From Rhodanobacter thiooxydans (GTDB lineage Bacteria; Pseudomonadota; Gammaproteobacteria; Xanthomonadales; Rhodanobacteraceae): a stretch of 64,000 bases of DNA. The notes under the pieces were generated by a model that ran no database searches, was not told the origin of the DNA, and saw nothing but the letters and a program-made list of their open reading frames with translations. The stretch spans positions 62,001 to 126,000 of the forward strand of contig NZ_CP127409.1 of the NCBI RefSeq assembly GCF_030291135.1, in the 5' to 3' direction. The position numbers were made by a program, and so were the translations under genes. Positions 1 through 8,259 of this stretch are shown in pieces (the stretch's first letter is position 1; each line of letters opens with the position of its first letter).

Positions 1-327
1 CACCGCGTAGTGCGCCTCGCACTCGACCAGGCCCAGCATGAGTTCGCGGTTGAGTGCAGTCCGCAGCGCATCGAGGCGTTCGACGAAGACCCGTTGCGGC
101 GGGCTCGGCGCGCCGGCTTCGAACCAGTGCGTGCGGTCGCCGCGCTGCGGCGTGGCGATGCGCGCGGCACCCACCCGTGCCGGCGTCAACTGCTGCGCGG
201 CATGCAGCGCGTGGCATTCATCGGCCAGCGCCAGTGTCTGTGCCGGCGTCAGCAGGTCGTCGACCATGCACCAGCCGGCGCCGGCCAGGGCGTCGGCAGC
301 AGTACGGAAAAGGCGCTCGTCATCCAT
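1..327 (-). CDS. 2OG-Fe(II) oxygenase-like protein (SM-20 / prolyl hydroxylase type), cut by window edge
   Basis: Only the first 109 codons are present; the gene runs off the left edge. The start ATG at 327 opens MDDERLFRTAADALAGAGWC. The layout (VDDLLTP..ALADECHALH, then GDRTHWFE, then LDALRTALNRELMLGLVECEAHYAVY-like) matches the N-terminal half of bacterial SM-20-type 2-oxoglutarate/iron dioxygenases. The iron-binding HxD...H residues would lie outside the window, so activity cannot be checked. It is the third gene of a compact minus-strand run after the VOC and DUF3820 genes (23 bp gap), suggesting one transcript. The family is inferred from sequence pattern; the substrate is unknown. Confidence 0.6.
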   Translation of the reverse strand, partial: MDDERLFRTAADALAGAGWCMVDDLLTPAQTLALADECHALHAAQQLTPARVGAARIATPQRGDRTHWFEAGAPSPPQRVFVERLDALRTALNRELMLGLVECEAHYAV

Positions 328-350
328 GCGCGCAGTGTAACCAGCGTGGT

Positions 351-569
351 TCAGGAAGTACCTTGGCGCAGCGGCTCCAGCAGCCGGGACAACCCGTTGT
401 GGTCGATCTCCAGCATCAGCGCCAGCAAGTGGCCCAGTTCGCCGGCGGGAAAACCCTTGCGTGCGAACCAGGCCAGATAGGCCCCGGGCAGGTCGGCGAG
501 CAGCCGGCCCTGGTACTTGCCGTACGGCATGCGCACACGTACCAGCTTGGGCAGGTCTTCCACTTCCAT
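351..569 (-). CDS. DUF3820 family small protein
   Basis: A 72-residue protein starting MEVEDLPKLVRVRMPYGKYQG. The PYGKY..G...DLP..YL.WF...GFP.G.LG motif is the hallmark of DUF3820 (sometimes labelled 'quorum-sensing-regulated virulence factor'). The reading frame continues upstream to 629, but that extension overlaps the VOC gene and lacks family similarity, so the inner ATG at 569 is preferred. It starts 7 bp after the VOC stop, consistent with an operon. No enzymatic function is established for the family. Confidence 0.8.
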   Translation of the reverse strand: MEVEDLPKLVRVRMPYGKYQGRLLADLPGAYLAWFARKGFPAGELGHLLALMLEIDHNGLSRLLEPLRQGTS

Positions 570-576
570 CGCCACG

Positions 577-999
577 TTACTTCGCAAACAGCTGCGAGCG
601 ATCGGCGAACGCCTTGAACTCCAGCGCATTGCCGCAGGGATCGCGCAGGAACATCGTGGCCTGCTCGCCCACCTGGCCCTGGAAGCGGATGTGCGGCTCG
701 ATCACGAAGCGCGTGCCGGCCGCGCGCAAGCGTTCGGCCAGCGCACGCCATGCATCCATGTCGAGCACCAGGCCGAAATGGCGCACCGGCACGTCGTCGC
801 CATCCACGTCGTGCGCCTCCGTCATGCGCGACTCTTCCGGCGCCAGGTGCGCCACGATCTGGTGGCCGTGGAAATCGAAATCGACCCAGCTGTCGCTGGA
901 GCGGCCCTCCGGGCAGCCGAGCAGTTCGCCGTAGAACGCGCGGGCGTTCGCCAGCGAGGTGACTGGAAAGGCGAGGTGGAACGGCGGCAGGTTCGGCAT
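577..999 (-). CDS. VOC family (glyoxalase/bleomycin-resistance fold) protein
   Basis: A 140-residue protein from ATG 999 ([16 protein letters not shown]). It has the paired beta-alpha-beta-beta-beta modules of the vicinal-oxygen-chelate fold: [22 protein letters not shown] at the N-terminus, [11 protein letters not shown] mid-protein, and a C-terminal [15 protein letters not shown]. Candidate metal ligands are His8, the central His of RHFGLV, and the Glu of ALEFK. The VOC family includes lyases, dioxygenases and resistance proteins; the substrate cannot be told here. It is the first gene of the VOC–DUF3820–oxygenase run. Confidence 0.85.
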   Translation of the reverse strand: MPNLPPFHLAFPVTSLANARAFYGELLGCPEGRSSDSWVDFDFHGHQIVAHLAPEESRMTEAHDVDGDDVPVRHFGLVLDMDAWRALAERLRAAGTRFVIEPHIRFQGQVGEQATMFLRDPCGNALEFKAFADRSQLFAK

Positions 1000-1188
1000 G
1001 GCGGACGAAAAATGCGAGTAGGACATGCATGATGCCGCATGTCGGTACAGTGCGTGCGCGCCGTCGTCCCCGCATTGCGCCAGCCACGCATGGCTGCCAT
1101 GCACCACGATGCTCGCGATGTGCGGTGCAGGAACTTTGCAAGTCGCCGGGCGGTCCACCCCATGCCGGTACCAAGGGAAGGCTCGACC

Positions 1189-1872
1189 GTGAGAGAAGAG
1201 CCGGGGAAGTCCTGCAGTTTGCGCGAATCGAGTTACCGCGTCATGGTCCTGGTCGTGGTGATCAGCTGCCACCTTGGCTTGTTGATGCTGTTGCTGCGGC
1301 CAGTGGTCTTCTATCGGAACACGGCTCCCGTCGCGAGAAGCGACCCACGGGCGCTCAAGCTGCGTTTTTTCCGGCCAGCGCAGCCATCGTTGCCGTATCG
1401 GGCATTACCGGCGCATCGCCTGATCGCGGCGGTGGCACACAGCCCTGCGACGTCATCGGCGAGGTCGTCGAGGCCGCCGGCAGTTCAGCTGGTTGCACAC
1501 GTCGAGGCGCATCAGGCACGTGCAGGCAGTGCGCGAAACCGGGATGCGAGCGAGGACAATTCCATCAGCGACGGAGGTTTTCAGGAGCGGCTACGCCATG
1601 CTCGACGCGCCTACTCCGTCCACGGAGTGCCCGGCTCCGATACGCCCTCCGCACCTGGCATTCATCTCGTCGATCCGATGAGCCAGGGCATAGGCGCGGT
1701 GATGCGCACGGCCCAGCGTGCGTTTGGCGTCAAGAATAGTCATTGCGTCGATGTCGATGTGTGGCGCCATCTCACTCCGCGGGAGTTGAGCGCACGACAT
1801 GTCTCGCCGGGCGACGTGGATGAGGTCGACGAAAAATACGACTGCAATGAGCCGCCGGGGCTGCATTTCTAA
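1189..1872 (+). CDS. Orphan single-pass membrane protein
   Basis: A frame of about 227 residues from a GTG at 1189 that is preceded at good spacing by a purine-rich AAGGGAAGG (1173-1181). The frame is open further upstream (ATG at 1162 or 1039), but without a better ribosome site. A hydrophobic helix ([19 protein letters not shown]) lies about 25 residues from the start, followed by a basic Pro/Ala-rich linker and a more acidic C-terminal domain ([20 protein letters not shown] ... [17 protein letters not shown]) with two cysteines. This suggests an inner-membrane anchor with a periplasmic tail. I do not recognise the family. It converges on the methyltransferase-like gene. Confidence 0.6.
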   Translation: MREEPGKSCSLRESSYRVMVLVVVISCHLGLLMLLLRPVVFYRNTAPVARSDPRALKLRFFRPAQPSLPYRALPAHRLIAAVAHSPATSSARSSRPPAVQLVAHVEAHQARAGSARNRDASEDNSISDGGFQERLRHARRAYSVHGVPGSDTPSAPGIHLVDPMSQGIGAVMRTAQRAFGVKNSHCVDVDVWRHLTPRELSARHVSPGDVDEVDEKYDCNEPPGLHF

Positions 1873-1978
1873 TCCGCCGGGACTATGGATCACTCGATGT
1901 CATCTTGCAGTCGATGTGCGCCGCGCGACGATGCCCGGCGCTACAGCAGCCCCGCCGGCCTCGATGTGCCCATCACCA

Positions 1979-2791
1979 TCAAGGCTTCACGAACTTCAAC
2001 GTCATCCGGTCCGACTCGCCGATCGCCTTCATCTGCGCGTGCTCGCTGTCAGGTCCGGACAGGTCCGGCGGCAGGCGGTGCACGTTGATGTCTTCCGGGT
2101 CGTTCGGGTTGGCATTGATCTGCGCTACGCCGGCCACGCGGAAACCGGTCTTGAGGGCCAGCGCGATCAAGTAATCCTCGGGGAGACGGTGCAACGCCCC
2201 GGCGCTTTCCACGCCATCGGCGAACGGTCTGGCGCGGTGTTCGGTGACGCCGAACACGCCGCCGTGCCTGAGCACCTTGAACGCAGCCTTGAACACCGCA
2301 TCGAGCGTGGCTGGGCTGTGGTTGAGCCAGTCATGCGTGTTGCGGAAGGTGAGCACCATGTCGGCGGAGTTGTCGGTACCCAGCTTCACCTGATCCGGTG
2401 GGGCGAACGGGACGATCTTTGCGATGTGTCCGTAGACCGCCGGGTCGGCCTTGAGCTTGGCGGTGAACTTCGCGGCCGATGGCGGCGCCGCTTCGATCAG
2501 GTGGCCGTGCGCGTGGAGGAAGGGCGCGAGGATCTCGGTGTACCAGCCACCGCCGGGCGCCAGCTCGATCACCGTCATGCCCGGCTTGATGCCGAAGAAC
2601 TGCAGGGTCTCGAGCGGGTGCCGGTATTTGTCGCGGGCCCGGTTCGCGTCGGAACGCCAGTGGCCATTCACCGCCTGCTGCAACGCCGCGGTGGTGTTGT
2701 CGGCTGCGCTGGCGGGAGCGGCGCTGGCGACGGCCGGCAGCAGCAAGGTCATGATCAGCGGGATGAGCAGCTTGCAGGTGCGACGAAACAT
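1979..2791 (-). CDS. Secreted class I SAM-methyltransferase-like protein (COG4798 type)
   Basis: 270 residues. The first ~29 form a signal peptide (MFRRTCKLLIPLIMTLLLPA..ASA), so the product is probably periplasmic. The mature part contains a Rossmann motif I (MTVIELAPGGGWYTEILAPF, around residue 75), then an acidic segment and GGVFGVTEHRARP, as in the predicted methyltransferases of COG4798. A periplasmic SAM enzyme is unusual because SAM is cytosolic; the family may have another role. The start ATG at 2791 is the only one giving a complete signal sequence. It is monocistronic and converges with the orphan membrane protein. Confidence 0.8.
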   Translation of the reverse strand: MFRRTCKLLIPLIMTLLLPAVASAAPASAADNTTAALQQAVNGHWRSDANRARDKYRHPLETLQFFGIKPGMTVIELAPGGGWYTEILAPFLHAHGHLIEAAPPSAAKFTAKLKADPAVYGHIAKIVPFAPPDQVKLGTDNSADMVLTFRNTHDWLNHSPATLDAVFKAAFKVLRHGGVFGVTEHRARPFADGVESAGALHRLPEDYLIALALKTGFRVAGVAQINANPNDPEDINVHRLPPDLSGPDSEHAQMKAIGESDRMTLKFVKP

Positions 2792-2887
2792 GGTTCGACC
2801 CTCCTGACGATGAGCGTTCCAGATTACGCCGAAACAGGTGCGGGGGTTAGCGCCGCATTGGTGTTGCGCAGCGCGGTTCGGGGTCGC

Positions 2888-4363
2888 CTAATCCGCCGCC
2901 ACGCAGCGCCCCTGCGCCCACGCCCGCAGCGTGTCGACCTGCTCGCGCATCAGCACCGATAGCGGCCGGGTCTGTTTCAGGGCGTTGAGCAGGGTCACCT
3001 GGTCCGGCGGCGTGCCGTTGCCAGCAGCGTCGTACAGCGCGCTGACGATGGTCTGCTCGATCTCGGCGCCGGAGAAGCCATTGCTGGCGACGGCCAGCGC
3101 GGGCAGGTCGAAGCCGGTGGGGTCGAGTTGGCGGCGCTTGAGGTGCATGGCGAAGATCTCGGCGCGCACGGATTCCTTCGGCAGGTCGACGAAGAAGATC
3201 TCGTCGAAGCGGCCTTTACGCAGCAGCTCGGCAGGCAGTTCGTTGACCGCATTGGCGGTGGCGACGACGAACACCTTGGCCTTGCGTTCGGCCATCCAGG
3301 TGAGCAGGTAGCCGAGTACGCGGCGCGACACGCCACCATCGTCACCGCCGCCGGCCAGGCCCTTCTCGATCTCGTCGATCCACAGCACGCACGGCGCCAG
3401 CAGCTCGGTGCTGGCCAGCGCCTCGCGCAGGTTCTTCTCGGTCTCGCCCTGGTACTTGTTGTACAGCGTGCCGAAGTCCAGCCGCACCAGCGGCACGCCG
3501 AAGCCGCCGGCGATCGCCTTCGCGGCCAGGCTCTTGCCGCAACCCTGCACGCCGAGCAGCAGCATGCCCTTGGGCGGGTCGAGCGCGGGATCGGGCGTGG
3601 CGGCGAGGAACACCGCGCGCCGTCGCTGCACCCATTCCCGCACGCGGCCGATCCCGGCGACGTCGGCAAAGCTGGCGGTGGCGTATTCGTAATGCAGCAG
3701 GCCGGAACGGTTGAGAAGGTCGAACTTCGACTGCATCAGCTCGGGCAGATCCTGCGGGCCCAGCGCGCCGTCGTTGTAGATCAGCTTGCGCACGATGCGC
3801 CGTGCATCCGGTGCGGACAGGCCGAGCAGGTTGCGCATGATGGTGCGTGCGGCGTCGTTGTCGACCGTGACGTGGCGACCTTGCTCGCGCTGCCATGCCA
3901 CTGCCTCACCGCGCAGGATGCCGGCCAGTTCCTTCAGGTCGGGCAACGACAGCGGCACGCGCAGCGACAGCGCCTCCAGCTCCTCGGGCAGCTCCACCTT
4001 GGCGCCGACCAGCACGATGGTGTGCGCGGCCGAGCGCTGGCGCTGCACGATCTCGCGCAGCTGGCGCAGGCTCATCGCGTAGCCGAGCAGGCCGTGGAAG
4101 TCGAACATCAGGTAGATGCCGCGCTCGCCCTGGGCGCGGATCGCCTCCAGCGTGGCGGTGGCGTCGGGTGCCACCTCGGCGCCGGGCTGGGCGAAGTCGA
4201 GTCGGCTGAGGCCGTCGGTCAACGTCCAGCGCCACAGGGGGCGCAGCGCCTGCGCGATCACGTGGCGGAAACACTCGATCACCCGTTGCTCGTCCACCGT
4301 CTCGATCACCAGCAGCGGCGTGGCCGCGCGGACCAGCGTGGTGAGGTCGTCCAGTTCGCTCAT
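2888..4363 (-). CDS. AAA+ ATPase of the Ycf46 type
   Basis: 491 residues. The N-terminal ~200 residues are a degenerate P-loop-like domain (TPLLVIETVDEQRVIECF..., IYLMFDFHGLLG) and the C-terminal half is a canonical AAA module: Walker A GVQGCGKS, Walker B VLWIDEIEK, sensor 1 VVATAN and an arginine-finger region LLRKGRFDEIFFVDLP. This two-part plan is that of the Ycf46/COG0464 proteins, whose role in bacteria is not well defined (Ycf46 is linked to photosynthetic carbon metabolism in cyanobacteria). No neighbour indicates a substrate. The gene is divergent from the PQQ dehydrogenase at 4465. Confidence 0.85.
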   Translation of the reverse strand: MSELDDLTTLVRAATPLLVIETVDEQRVIECFRHVIAQALRPLWRWTLTDGLSRLDFAQPGAEVAPDATATLEAIRAQGERGIYLMFDFHGLLGYAMSLRQLREIVQRQRSAAHTIVLVGAKVELPEELEALSLRVPLSLPDLKELAGILRGEAVAWQREQGRHVTVDNDAARTIMRNLLGLSAPDARRIVRKLIYNDGALGPQDLPELMQSKFDLLNRSGLLHYEYATASFADVAGIGRVREWVQRRRAVFLAATPDPALDPPKGMLLLGVQGCGKSLAAKAIAGGFGVPLVRLDFGTLYNKYQGETEKNLREALASTELLAPCVLWIDEIEKGLAGGGDDGGVSRRVLGYLLTWMAERKAKVFVVATANAVNELPAELLRKGRFDEIFFVDLPKESVRAEIFAMHLKRRQLDPTGFDLPALAVASNGFSGAEIEQTIVSALYDAAGNGTPPDQVTLLNALKQTRPLSVLMREQVDTLRAWAQGRCVAAD

Positions 4364-4464
4364 GCGCTCCCCCCGAAAGGGCGCAGTTTAGCGGGCGGCC
4401 GGGTTTCTGGCGCCATGCACTCCGGTATACGCTGCGCCTTCCCCTCGATCGCGGAGCCACCGCC

Positions 4465-5556
4465 ATGCGCCTGCTGCTGCCATTGCTGCTGATCCTGTCG
4501 TCGCTGCCGGCGCTGGCCGCGCCGCCGCCGCTCGACCGGCTGACCCTGCCGAAGGGTTTCCACATCGCGGTGTATGCCGACCAGGTGCCGGACGCGCGCG
4601 AGATCGCGCTGGGCGCGAAGGGCACGGTGTTCGTCGGTTCCAACGATGCCGGCAAGGTCTATGCACTCACCGACACGAACGGCGACGGCGTCGCGGACAA
4701 GGTGCGGGTGATCGCCAGCGGCCTGCAGCTACCGGTGGGCGTGGCGTTCAAGGGGGGCGACCTGTACGTCTCCGCGGTGAGCCGCATCTACGTGCTGCGC
4801 GACATCGAGAACCACCTGGACGACCCGCCGAAGCCGGCGGTGATCACCGACAAGCTGCCCACCGAAACCCACCACGGCTGGAAGTTCATCGCATTCGGCC
4901 CGGACGGCAAGCTGTATGTGCCGATCGGTGCGCCGTGCAACATCTGCGACCCGGGCCCGGATCACGGCAAGCTGATCCGCATGAACGCCGACGGCAGCGG
5001 CTGGCAGGACGTGGCCCGCGGCATCCGCAACACGGTCGGCTTCGACTGGCAGCCGGGCACGAAGCGCCTGTGGTTCACCGACAACGGCCGCGACGAGATG
5101 GGCGACGACATGCCCAGCGACGAGTTGAACGAGATCACCCGCCCCGGCGAGCACTTCGGTTATCCGTACTGCCACCAGGGCGACACGCTCGACCCGGAAT
5201 TTGGCAAGGGTCACAGCTGCAAGGACTACGTGCCGCCGGTGCTGAAGCTGGGCGCACATGTGGCCTCGCTCGGCATGCGTTTCTACCAAGGCAGGCAGTT
5301 TCCGGCCAGCTACAAGGGCGCGATCCTCATCGCCGAACACGGCTCGTGGAACCGCACCAGGAAATCCGGCTACCGGGTGATGACGGTGCGTTTGAACGGC
5401 AGCAAGGTGGTCTCGTACGAACCGCTGGTCAGCGGCTTCGAGCAGGACGAAAGCGCCTGGGGCCGTCCGGCCGACGTGCAACCACTGCCCGACGGCAGCG
5501 TGCTGGTCAGCGATGACCTGGCCGGGGCGGTGTATCGGGTGACGTACAAGCCGTGA
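4465..5556 (+). CDS. PQQ-dependent sugar dehydrogenase (sorbosone dehydrogenase family), periplasmic
   Basis: 363 residues with a clear signal peptide (MRLLLPLLLILSSLPALAA). The mature protein is a six-bladed propeller of the sGDH/L-sorbosone dehydrogenase family: LPKGFHIAVYADQVPDAREIALG, then HHGWKFIAFGPDGKLYVPIGAPCNIC, FTDNGRDEMGDDMPSDELNEI and IAEHGSWNR. Family members oxidise aldoses or sorbosone in the periplasm using pyrroloquinoline quinone; the substrate here is not determined. A second, lipidated member is encoded at 30291-31610. No pqqABCDE genes occur in the window. A REP pair follows immediately downstream. Confidence 0.85.
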   Translation: MRLLLPLLLILSSLPALAAPPPLDRLTLPKGFHIAVYADQVPDAREIALGAKGTVFVGSNDAGKVYALTDTNGDGVADKVRVIASGLQLPVGVAFKGGDLYVSAVSRIYVLRDIENHLDDPPKPAVITDKLPTETHHGWKFIAFGPDGKLYVPIGAPCNICDPGPDHGKLIRMNADGSGWQDVARGIRNTVGFDWQPGTKRLWFTDNGRDEMGDDMPSDELNEITRPGEHFGYPYCHQGDTLDPEFGKGHSCKDYVPPVLKLGAHVASLGMRFYQGRQFPASYKGAILIAEHGSWNRTRKSGYRVMTVRLNGSKVVSYEPLVSGFEQDESAWGRPADVQPLPDGSVLVSDDLAGAVYRVTYKP

Positions 5557-5580
5557 GTGCGGCGCCATCTGGTTGCAAAG

Positions 5581-5675
5581 TGCGATTCCTGCCTGCGCAG
5601 GAATGACGGGATAAAAGAAGCGGTCCGCTCGCCCATAACCATCAAGTCGTCATTCCTGCGCAGGCAGGAATCGCG
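5581..5675. repeat. REP pair (BIME-like), first of two around the GIY-YIG gene
   Basis: Two palindromes in opposite orientation. The first, 5585-5604, has arms ATTCCTGC/GCAGGAAT around CTGC and flanks TGCG..GACG. The second, 5652-5671, has the same arms in reverse, flanked by GTC and CGCG. They lie between the PQQ dehydrogenase stop and the GIY-YIG start. Related elements recur at 6001-6075 and 12628-12711. The head-to-head arrangement is that of bacterial interspersed mosaic elements. Confidence 0.85.
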
Positions 5676-5697
5676 TCTCAACACCAGAGAAAACGCC

Positions 5698-5991
5698 ATG
5701 GACAGGCGACAACCTTGCGTCTACACGCTGGCCAGCAAGAAGAATGGCGTCCTCTACATCGGTGTCACCGGCGATCTGGTCAAACGCATCTGGCAACACA
5801 GGAACGATGTGGTCGAAGGTTTTACCAACCGCTATCGCATTCATACGTTGGTCTGGTACGAACTTCACCCCACCATGGAGTCGGCGATCCTGCGCGAGAA
5901 GACGCTCAAGGCCTGGAAGCGCGACTGGAAGATGCGGTTGATCAAGCTGGGCAATACCGAGTGGCAGGACTTGTATCCGACTATCCTGTAG
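5698..5991 (+). CDS. Small GIY-YIG nuclease domain protein
   Basis: 97 residues from ATG 5698 (MDRRQPCVYTLASKKNGVLYIGVTG). The core GIY-YIG pair appears as VYTLAS and LYIGVT, followed by the conserved Arg (LVKRIWQHR) and Glu (W..RDWKMRLI / MESAILREKTLKAWK), as in COG2827 single-domain nucleases. Family members are predicted nucleases, related to the UvrC N-terminal domain and homing endonucleases. The frame runs upstream through the REP pair to 5557, but that part is repeat DNA. The gene sits alone with REP pairs 22 bp upstream and 9 bp downstream. Confidence 0.9.
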   Translation: MDRRQPCVYTLASKKNGVLYIGVTGDLVKRIWQHRNDVVEGFTNRYRIHTLVWYELHPTMESAILREKTLKAWKRDWKMRLIKLGNTEWQDLYPTIL

Positions 5992-6000
5992 TTGCCGAAG

Positions 6001-6075
6001 TGCGATGCCTGCCTGCGCAGGCATGACGAGATAAGGACCCCACCGCCGTCATTCCGGCGAAGGCCGGAATCGCAC
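6001..6075. repeat. REP pair (BIME-like), second of two around the GIY-YIG gene
   Basis: Two palindromes in opposite orientation: 6005-6024 (ATGCCTGC/GCAGGCAT arms, TGCG and GACG flanks) and 6051-6070 (ATTCCGGC/GCCGGAAT arms, loop GAAG). The second has changed in both arms while keeping pairing, showing compensatory change that preserves the hairpin. It starts 9 bp after the GIY-YIG stop and ends about 35 bp before the PEBP gene. Confidence 0.85.
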
Positions 6076-6109
6076 TCCACGTTCCATGCAACCCGAGCGG
6101 AGAAACCCC

Positions 6110-6733
6110 ATGCACCTGCGCAGCGACAACTTCGCCAACGGCCAGCCGATTCCCGCCGAGTTCGCGTTCGGCAAGCGCGGCGATCCGGTCGCGCTGTCCG
6201 ACAACCGCAGCCCGCAGCTGGCGTGGAAGGACGCGCCACCGGCCACCCGCTCGTTCGTGCTCACCTGCATCGACCCCGACGTGCCCAGCCGCGGCGACGA
6301 CGTGAACCAGGCCGGCCGCACCGTGCCTGCCGATCTGCCGCGGGTGGAGTTCGTGCACTGGCTGCTGGCGAACATTCCCGCCGAGTGCGGCGAGCTTGCC
6401 GCTGGCGCCTGCAGCGACGAAGTCACCGCGCGCGGCAAGCGCACGCCGTTCGGGCCACCGGGCAGCGTGCAGGGCGTCAACGACTACACCGGCTGGTTCA
6501 GCGGCGACGCCGACATGGGCGGCGAGTACCTCGGCTACGACGGCCCGTGCCCGCCGTGGAACGATACGTTGCTGCACCACTATCACTTCAAGGTGCACGC
6601 GCTCGATGTGGCCGTGCTGCCGTTGAGCGGCGGTTTCTCGCTGGCCGAACTGCGTGCGGCGATGGCCGGTCACGTGCTGGCCGAGGCGGAACTGGTCGGC
6701 ACCTACAGCCTCAATCCGGCGCTCGCCGGCTGA
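6110..6733 (+). CDS. YbhB/YbcL family phosphatidylethanolamine-binding-like protein
   Basis: 207 residues. The PEBP core is visible: SPQLAWKDAPPATRSFVLTCIDPDVPS, the ligand-site DPD and HWLLANIPAE, GYDGPCPPWNDTLLHHYHFKVHALD and a C-terminal LAGTYSLNP-like end. Bacterial members (E. coli YbhB/YbcL) are annotated as Raf-kinase-inhibitor-like, but their function is poorly known. There is no signal peptide, so it is cytoplasmic. The internal ATG at 6110 is chosen over one at 6086, where the residues MQPERRNP do not look like family sequence. Confidence 0.9.
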   Translation: MHLRSDNFANGQPIPAEFAFGKRGDPVALSDNRSPQLAWKDAPPATRSFVLTCIDPDVPSRGDDVNQAGRTVPADLPRVEFVHWLLANIPAECGELAAGACSDEVTARGKRTPFGPPGSVQGVNDYTGWFSGDADMGGEYLGYDGPCPPWNDTLLHHYHFKVHALDVAVLPLSGGFSLAELRAAMAGHVLAEAELVGTYSLNPALAG

Positions 6734-6868
6734 ACGGAAACCGGCGTAAACGTCGGCATCACGTGCACGACGGTGCCGACTCCCTTCACGCCCGCATGGC
6801 ATGGGCTGTGGATGAATGGCCACCTGCGGTTTCCCCGCCGCCATTCCCTGCAGATTAGGACGCCCTCC

Positions 6869-7024
6869 ATGCTTCACTATGCCCTTGTTTTTCTGATCAT
6901 CGCGATCATCGCCGCCGTGCTCGGCTTCGGCGGCATTGCGGGCGCGGCGACCGGGATCGCAAAAATCCTGTTCATCATTTTCCTGATCCTCGCGGTCATC
7001 GCGTTCTTCCGCCGCAGCAGTTGA
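6869..7024 (+). CDS. DUF1328 small membrane protein (YtjA-like)
   Basis: 51 residues, nearly all hydrophobic: [20 protein letters not shown], then [20 protein letters not shown] and FFRRSS. This two-helix pattern with GFGGIAG..A is diagnostic for DUF1328 (E. coli YtjA). It begins a tightly spaced run with the DUF883, YqjE-like, YqjK-like and AI-2E transporter genes. The 135 bp upstream hold no gene. Confidence 0.9.
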   Translation: MLHYALVFLIIAIIAAVLGFGGIAGAATGIAKILFIIFLILAVIAFFRRSS

Positions 7025-7079
7025 TGGCGCGGCCATCGCGTCGTGTCTGTGTCACCATGAGTCTTCTCCGGAGCATGCA

Positions 7080-7442
7080 ATGAACAAGCAAGTCCAGTCC
7101 CCCGAACCAGCCACTGGCGACCGTATCGACGAGCGTGCCGAGCGGATCAAGCAGGCCACTTCCGAAGCGGTAGCCAACACCAGGGAAAAAATGGAACGCG
7201 TCGCCGACCACGTCGAGGAAGGCCTGCACCGCGCCACCGACAAGGCGGCCGGCGCCGCCCACCAGGCCAGCGACAAGGCCACGCGGGTCAGCGAGCGCAG
7301 TCGCGAGGTCTACGACGAGACGATGGATCGCGCCGACGCATGGCTGGAACAGGCGCGCGACTACGTACGCGAGAAGCCGGTGCAGTCGGTCGCCATCGCG
7401 CTCGGCGCCGGCTGGCTGCTCGGCCGCATCCTGCGACGTTGA
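7080..7442 (+). CDS. DUF883 (ElaB/YqjD-type) membrane-anchored protein
   Basis: 120 residues. The N-terminal ~90 are charged, Ala-rich and predicted helical (repeated AxDKA/VxE patterns such as HRATDKAAGAAHQASDKATRV). A C-terminal helix (SVAIALGAGWLLGRILRR) is the YqjD/ElaB tail anchor with its closing GW.LGRILRR motif. In E. coli these proteins bind ribosomes at the inner membrane in stationary phase (established for YqjD); the same role here is inference. The adjacent YqjE- and YqjK-like genes reproduce the E. coli yqjDEK order. Confidence 0.85.
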   Translation: MNKQVQSPEPATGDRIDERAERIKQATSEAVANTREKMERVADHVEEGLHRATDKAAGAAHQASDKATRVSERSREVYDETMDRADAWLEQARDYVREKPVQSVAIALGAGWLLGRILRR

Positions 7443-7459
7443 GCGTCGCGGGACCGGGC

Positions 7460-7930
7460 ATGCACGACGAGGATGCATCATCCCGCGAAGCGACGGCGCC
7501 GGATCCGGCGCCGTCATCGTCTGGCCTGCTGGCCGAGATCGGCCAGCTCGGCCGCGCGGTCAAGCGGCTGTTCGGCGCGCAACGGCATTTGCTGGCGGCG
7601 GAACTGGGGCTGGCGCGCAGCGCGGTTTCGTGGATGTTGCTGGCGGCGCTGGCCGCCACCGTGGCCGGGGTCGCGCTCGGCCTGACCCTGCTTGGCCTGG
7701 TCGGTGTGCTGCTGGCGGCGTGGTTCGGTTCGTGGATCTGGGCCTTGCTGGTGCTGGCGTTGCTGCAGCTGTTGTTCCTGCTCGCCGCGATCGGACTGTT
7801 CCGCCGCTGCATGCACTGGATGAGTCTGCCCGCCACGCGCGGTGAGTGGAGTGCGATGATGCGCGAGACCCTGCACAAGGCCGAAGCGGGCGCGGCGGCC
7901 GGGCCGGGCGACGGGGAGGATCGGCAATGA
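7460..7930 (+). CDS. YqjE-like phage-holin-superfamily membrane protein
   Basis: 156 residues. A polar N-terminus (MHDEDASSREATAPDPAPSS) is followed by the conserved LLAEIGQLGRAVKRLFGAQRHLLAAELG helix and two hydrophobic hairpins (LLLAALAATVAGVALGLTLL and a second beginning GVLLAAWFGS). This matches the YqjE/holin-superfamily-III pattern. It lies 17 bp after the DUF883 gene and overlaps the next gene by an ATGA, so translation is coupled. Confidence 0.75.
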   Translation: MHDEDASSREATAPDPAPSSSGLLAEIGQLGRAVKRLFGAQRHLLAAELGLARSAVSWMLLAALAATVAGVALGLTLLGLVGVLLAAWFGSWIWALLVLALLQLLFLLAAIGLFRRCMHWMSLPATRGEWSAMMRETLHKAEAGAAAGPGDGEDRQ

Positions 7931-8259
7931 GCGTATTGAAGCAGCAGCATGCCAGGGTGCAGGCCGCGCGCCTGCGCGTGCGCGCGGCGCGGCATGAGCT
8001 GAGTACGCCGGCGGCCGCCCTGCTGGCGCGCGGTCGCGACTATCCGTTGCTTACGGTGGGTGCGGCCGCTGGCGCCGGTTTCGTGCTGGGCAGCCTCAAC
8101 GTGCACCCGCTGCGCGTGCCGGGGCTGGCGCCGTTGCTTGGCGGCGGGCTGGCCGAGGCGGTGGCCCATGGCACGCGCCTGCTCGCGGAGCTGGGCGCGA
8201 TGGGGCTGGGTCCCGCCACGGCGGGCGAGGCGGATGCGGATGGCGGCGAACCCACGTGA
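7927..8259 (+). CDS. YqjK-like small protein
   Basis: 110 residues. The N-terminus is Arg/Ala-rich and helical (LKQQHARVQAARLRVRAARHEL), followed by RDYPLLTVGAAAGAGFVLGSL, a glycine-rich membrane segment. This resembles E. coli YqjK in position and style, though similarity is too weak for certainty. Its ATG overlaps the upstream TGA, and its own TGA overlaps the GTG of the AI-2E transporter gene, so all three are translationally linked. Confidence 0.65.
   Translation: MSVLKQQHARVQAARLRVRAARHELSTPAAALLARGRDYPLLTVGAAAGAGFVLGSLNVHPLRVPGLAPLLGGGLAEAVAHGTRLLAELGAMGLGPATAGEADADGGEPT

Noticed and set aside
5581-6075. Repeated palindromes as a possible CRISPR array.
   Set aside because: Units are inverted pairs with a gene between them, not regularly spaced direct repeats with unique spacers; they fit REP/BIME elements.
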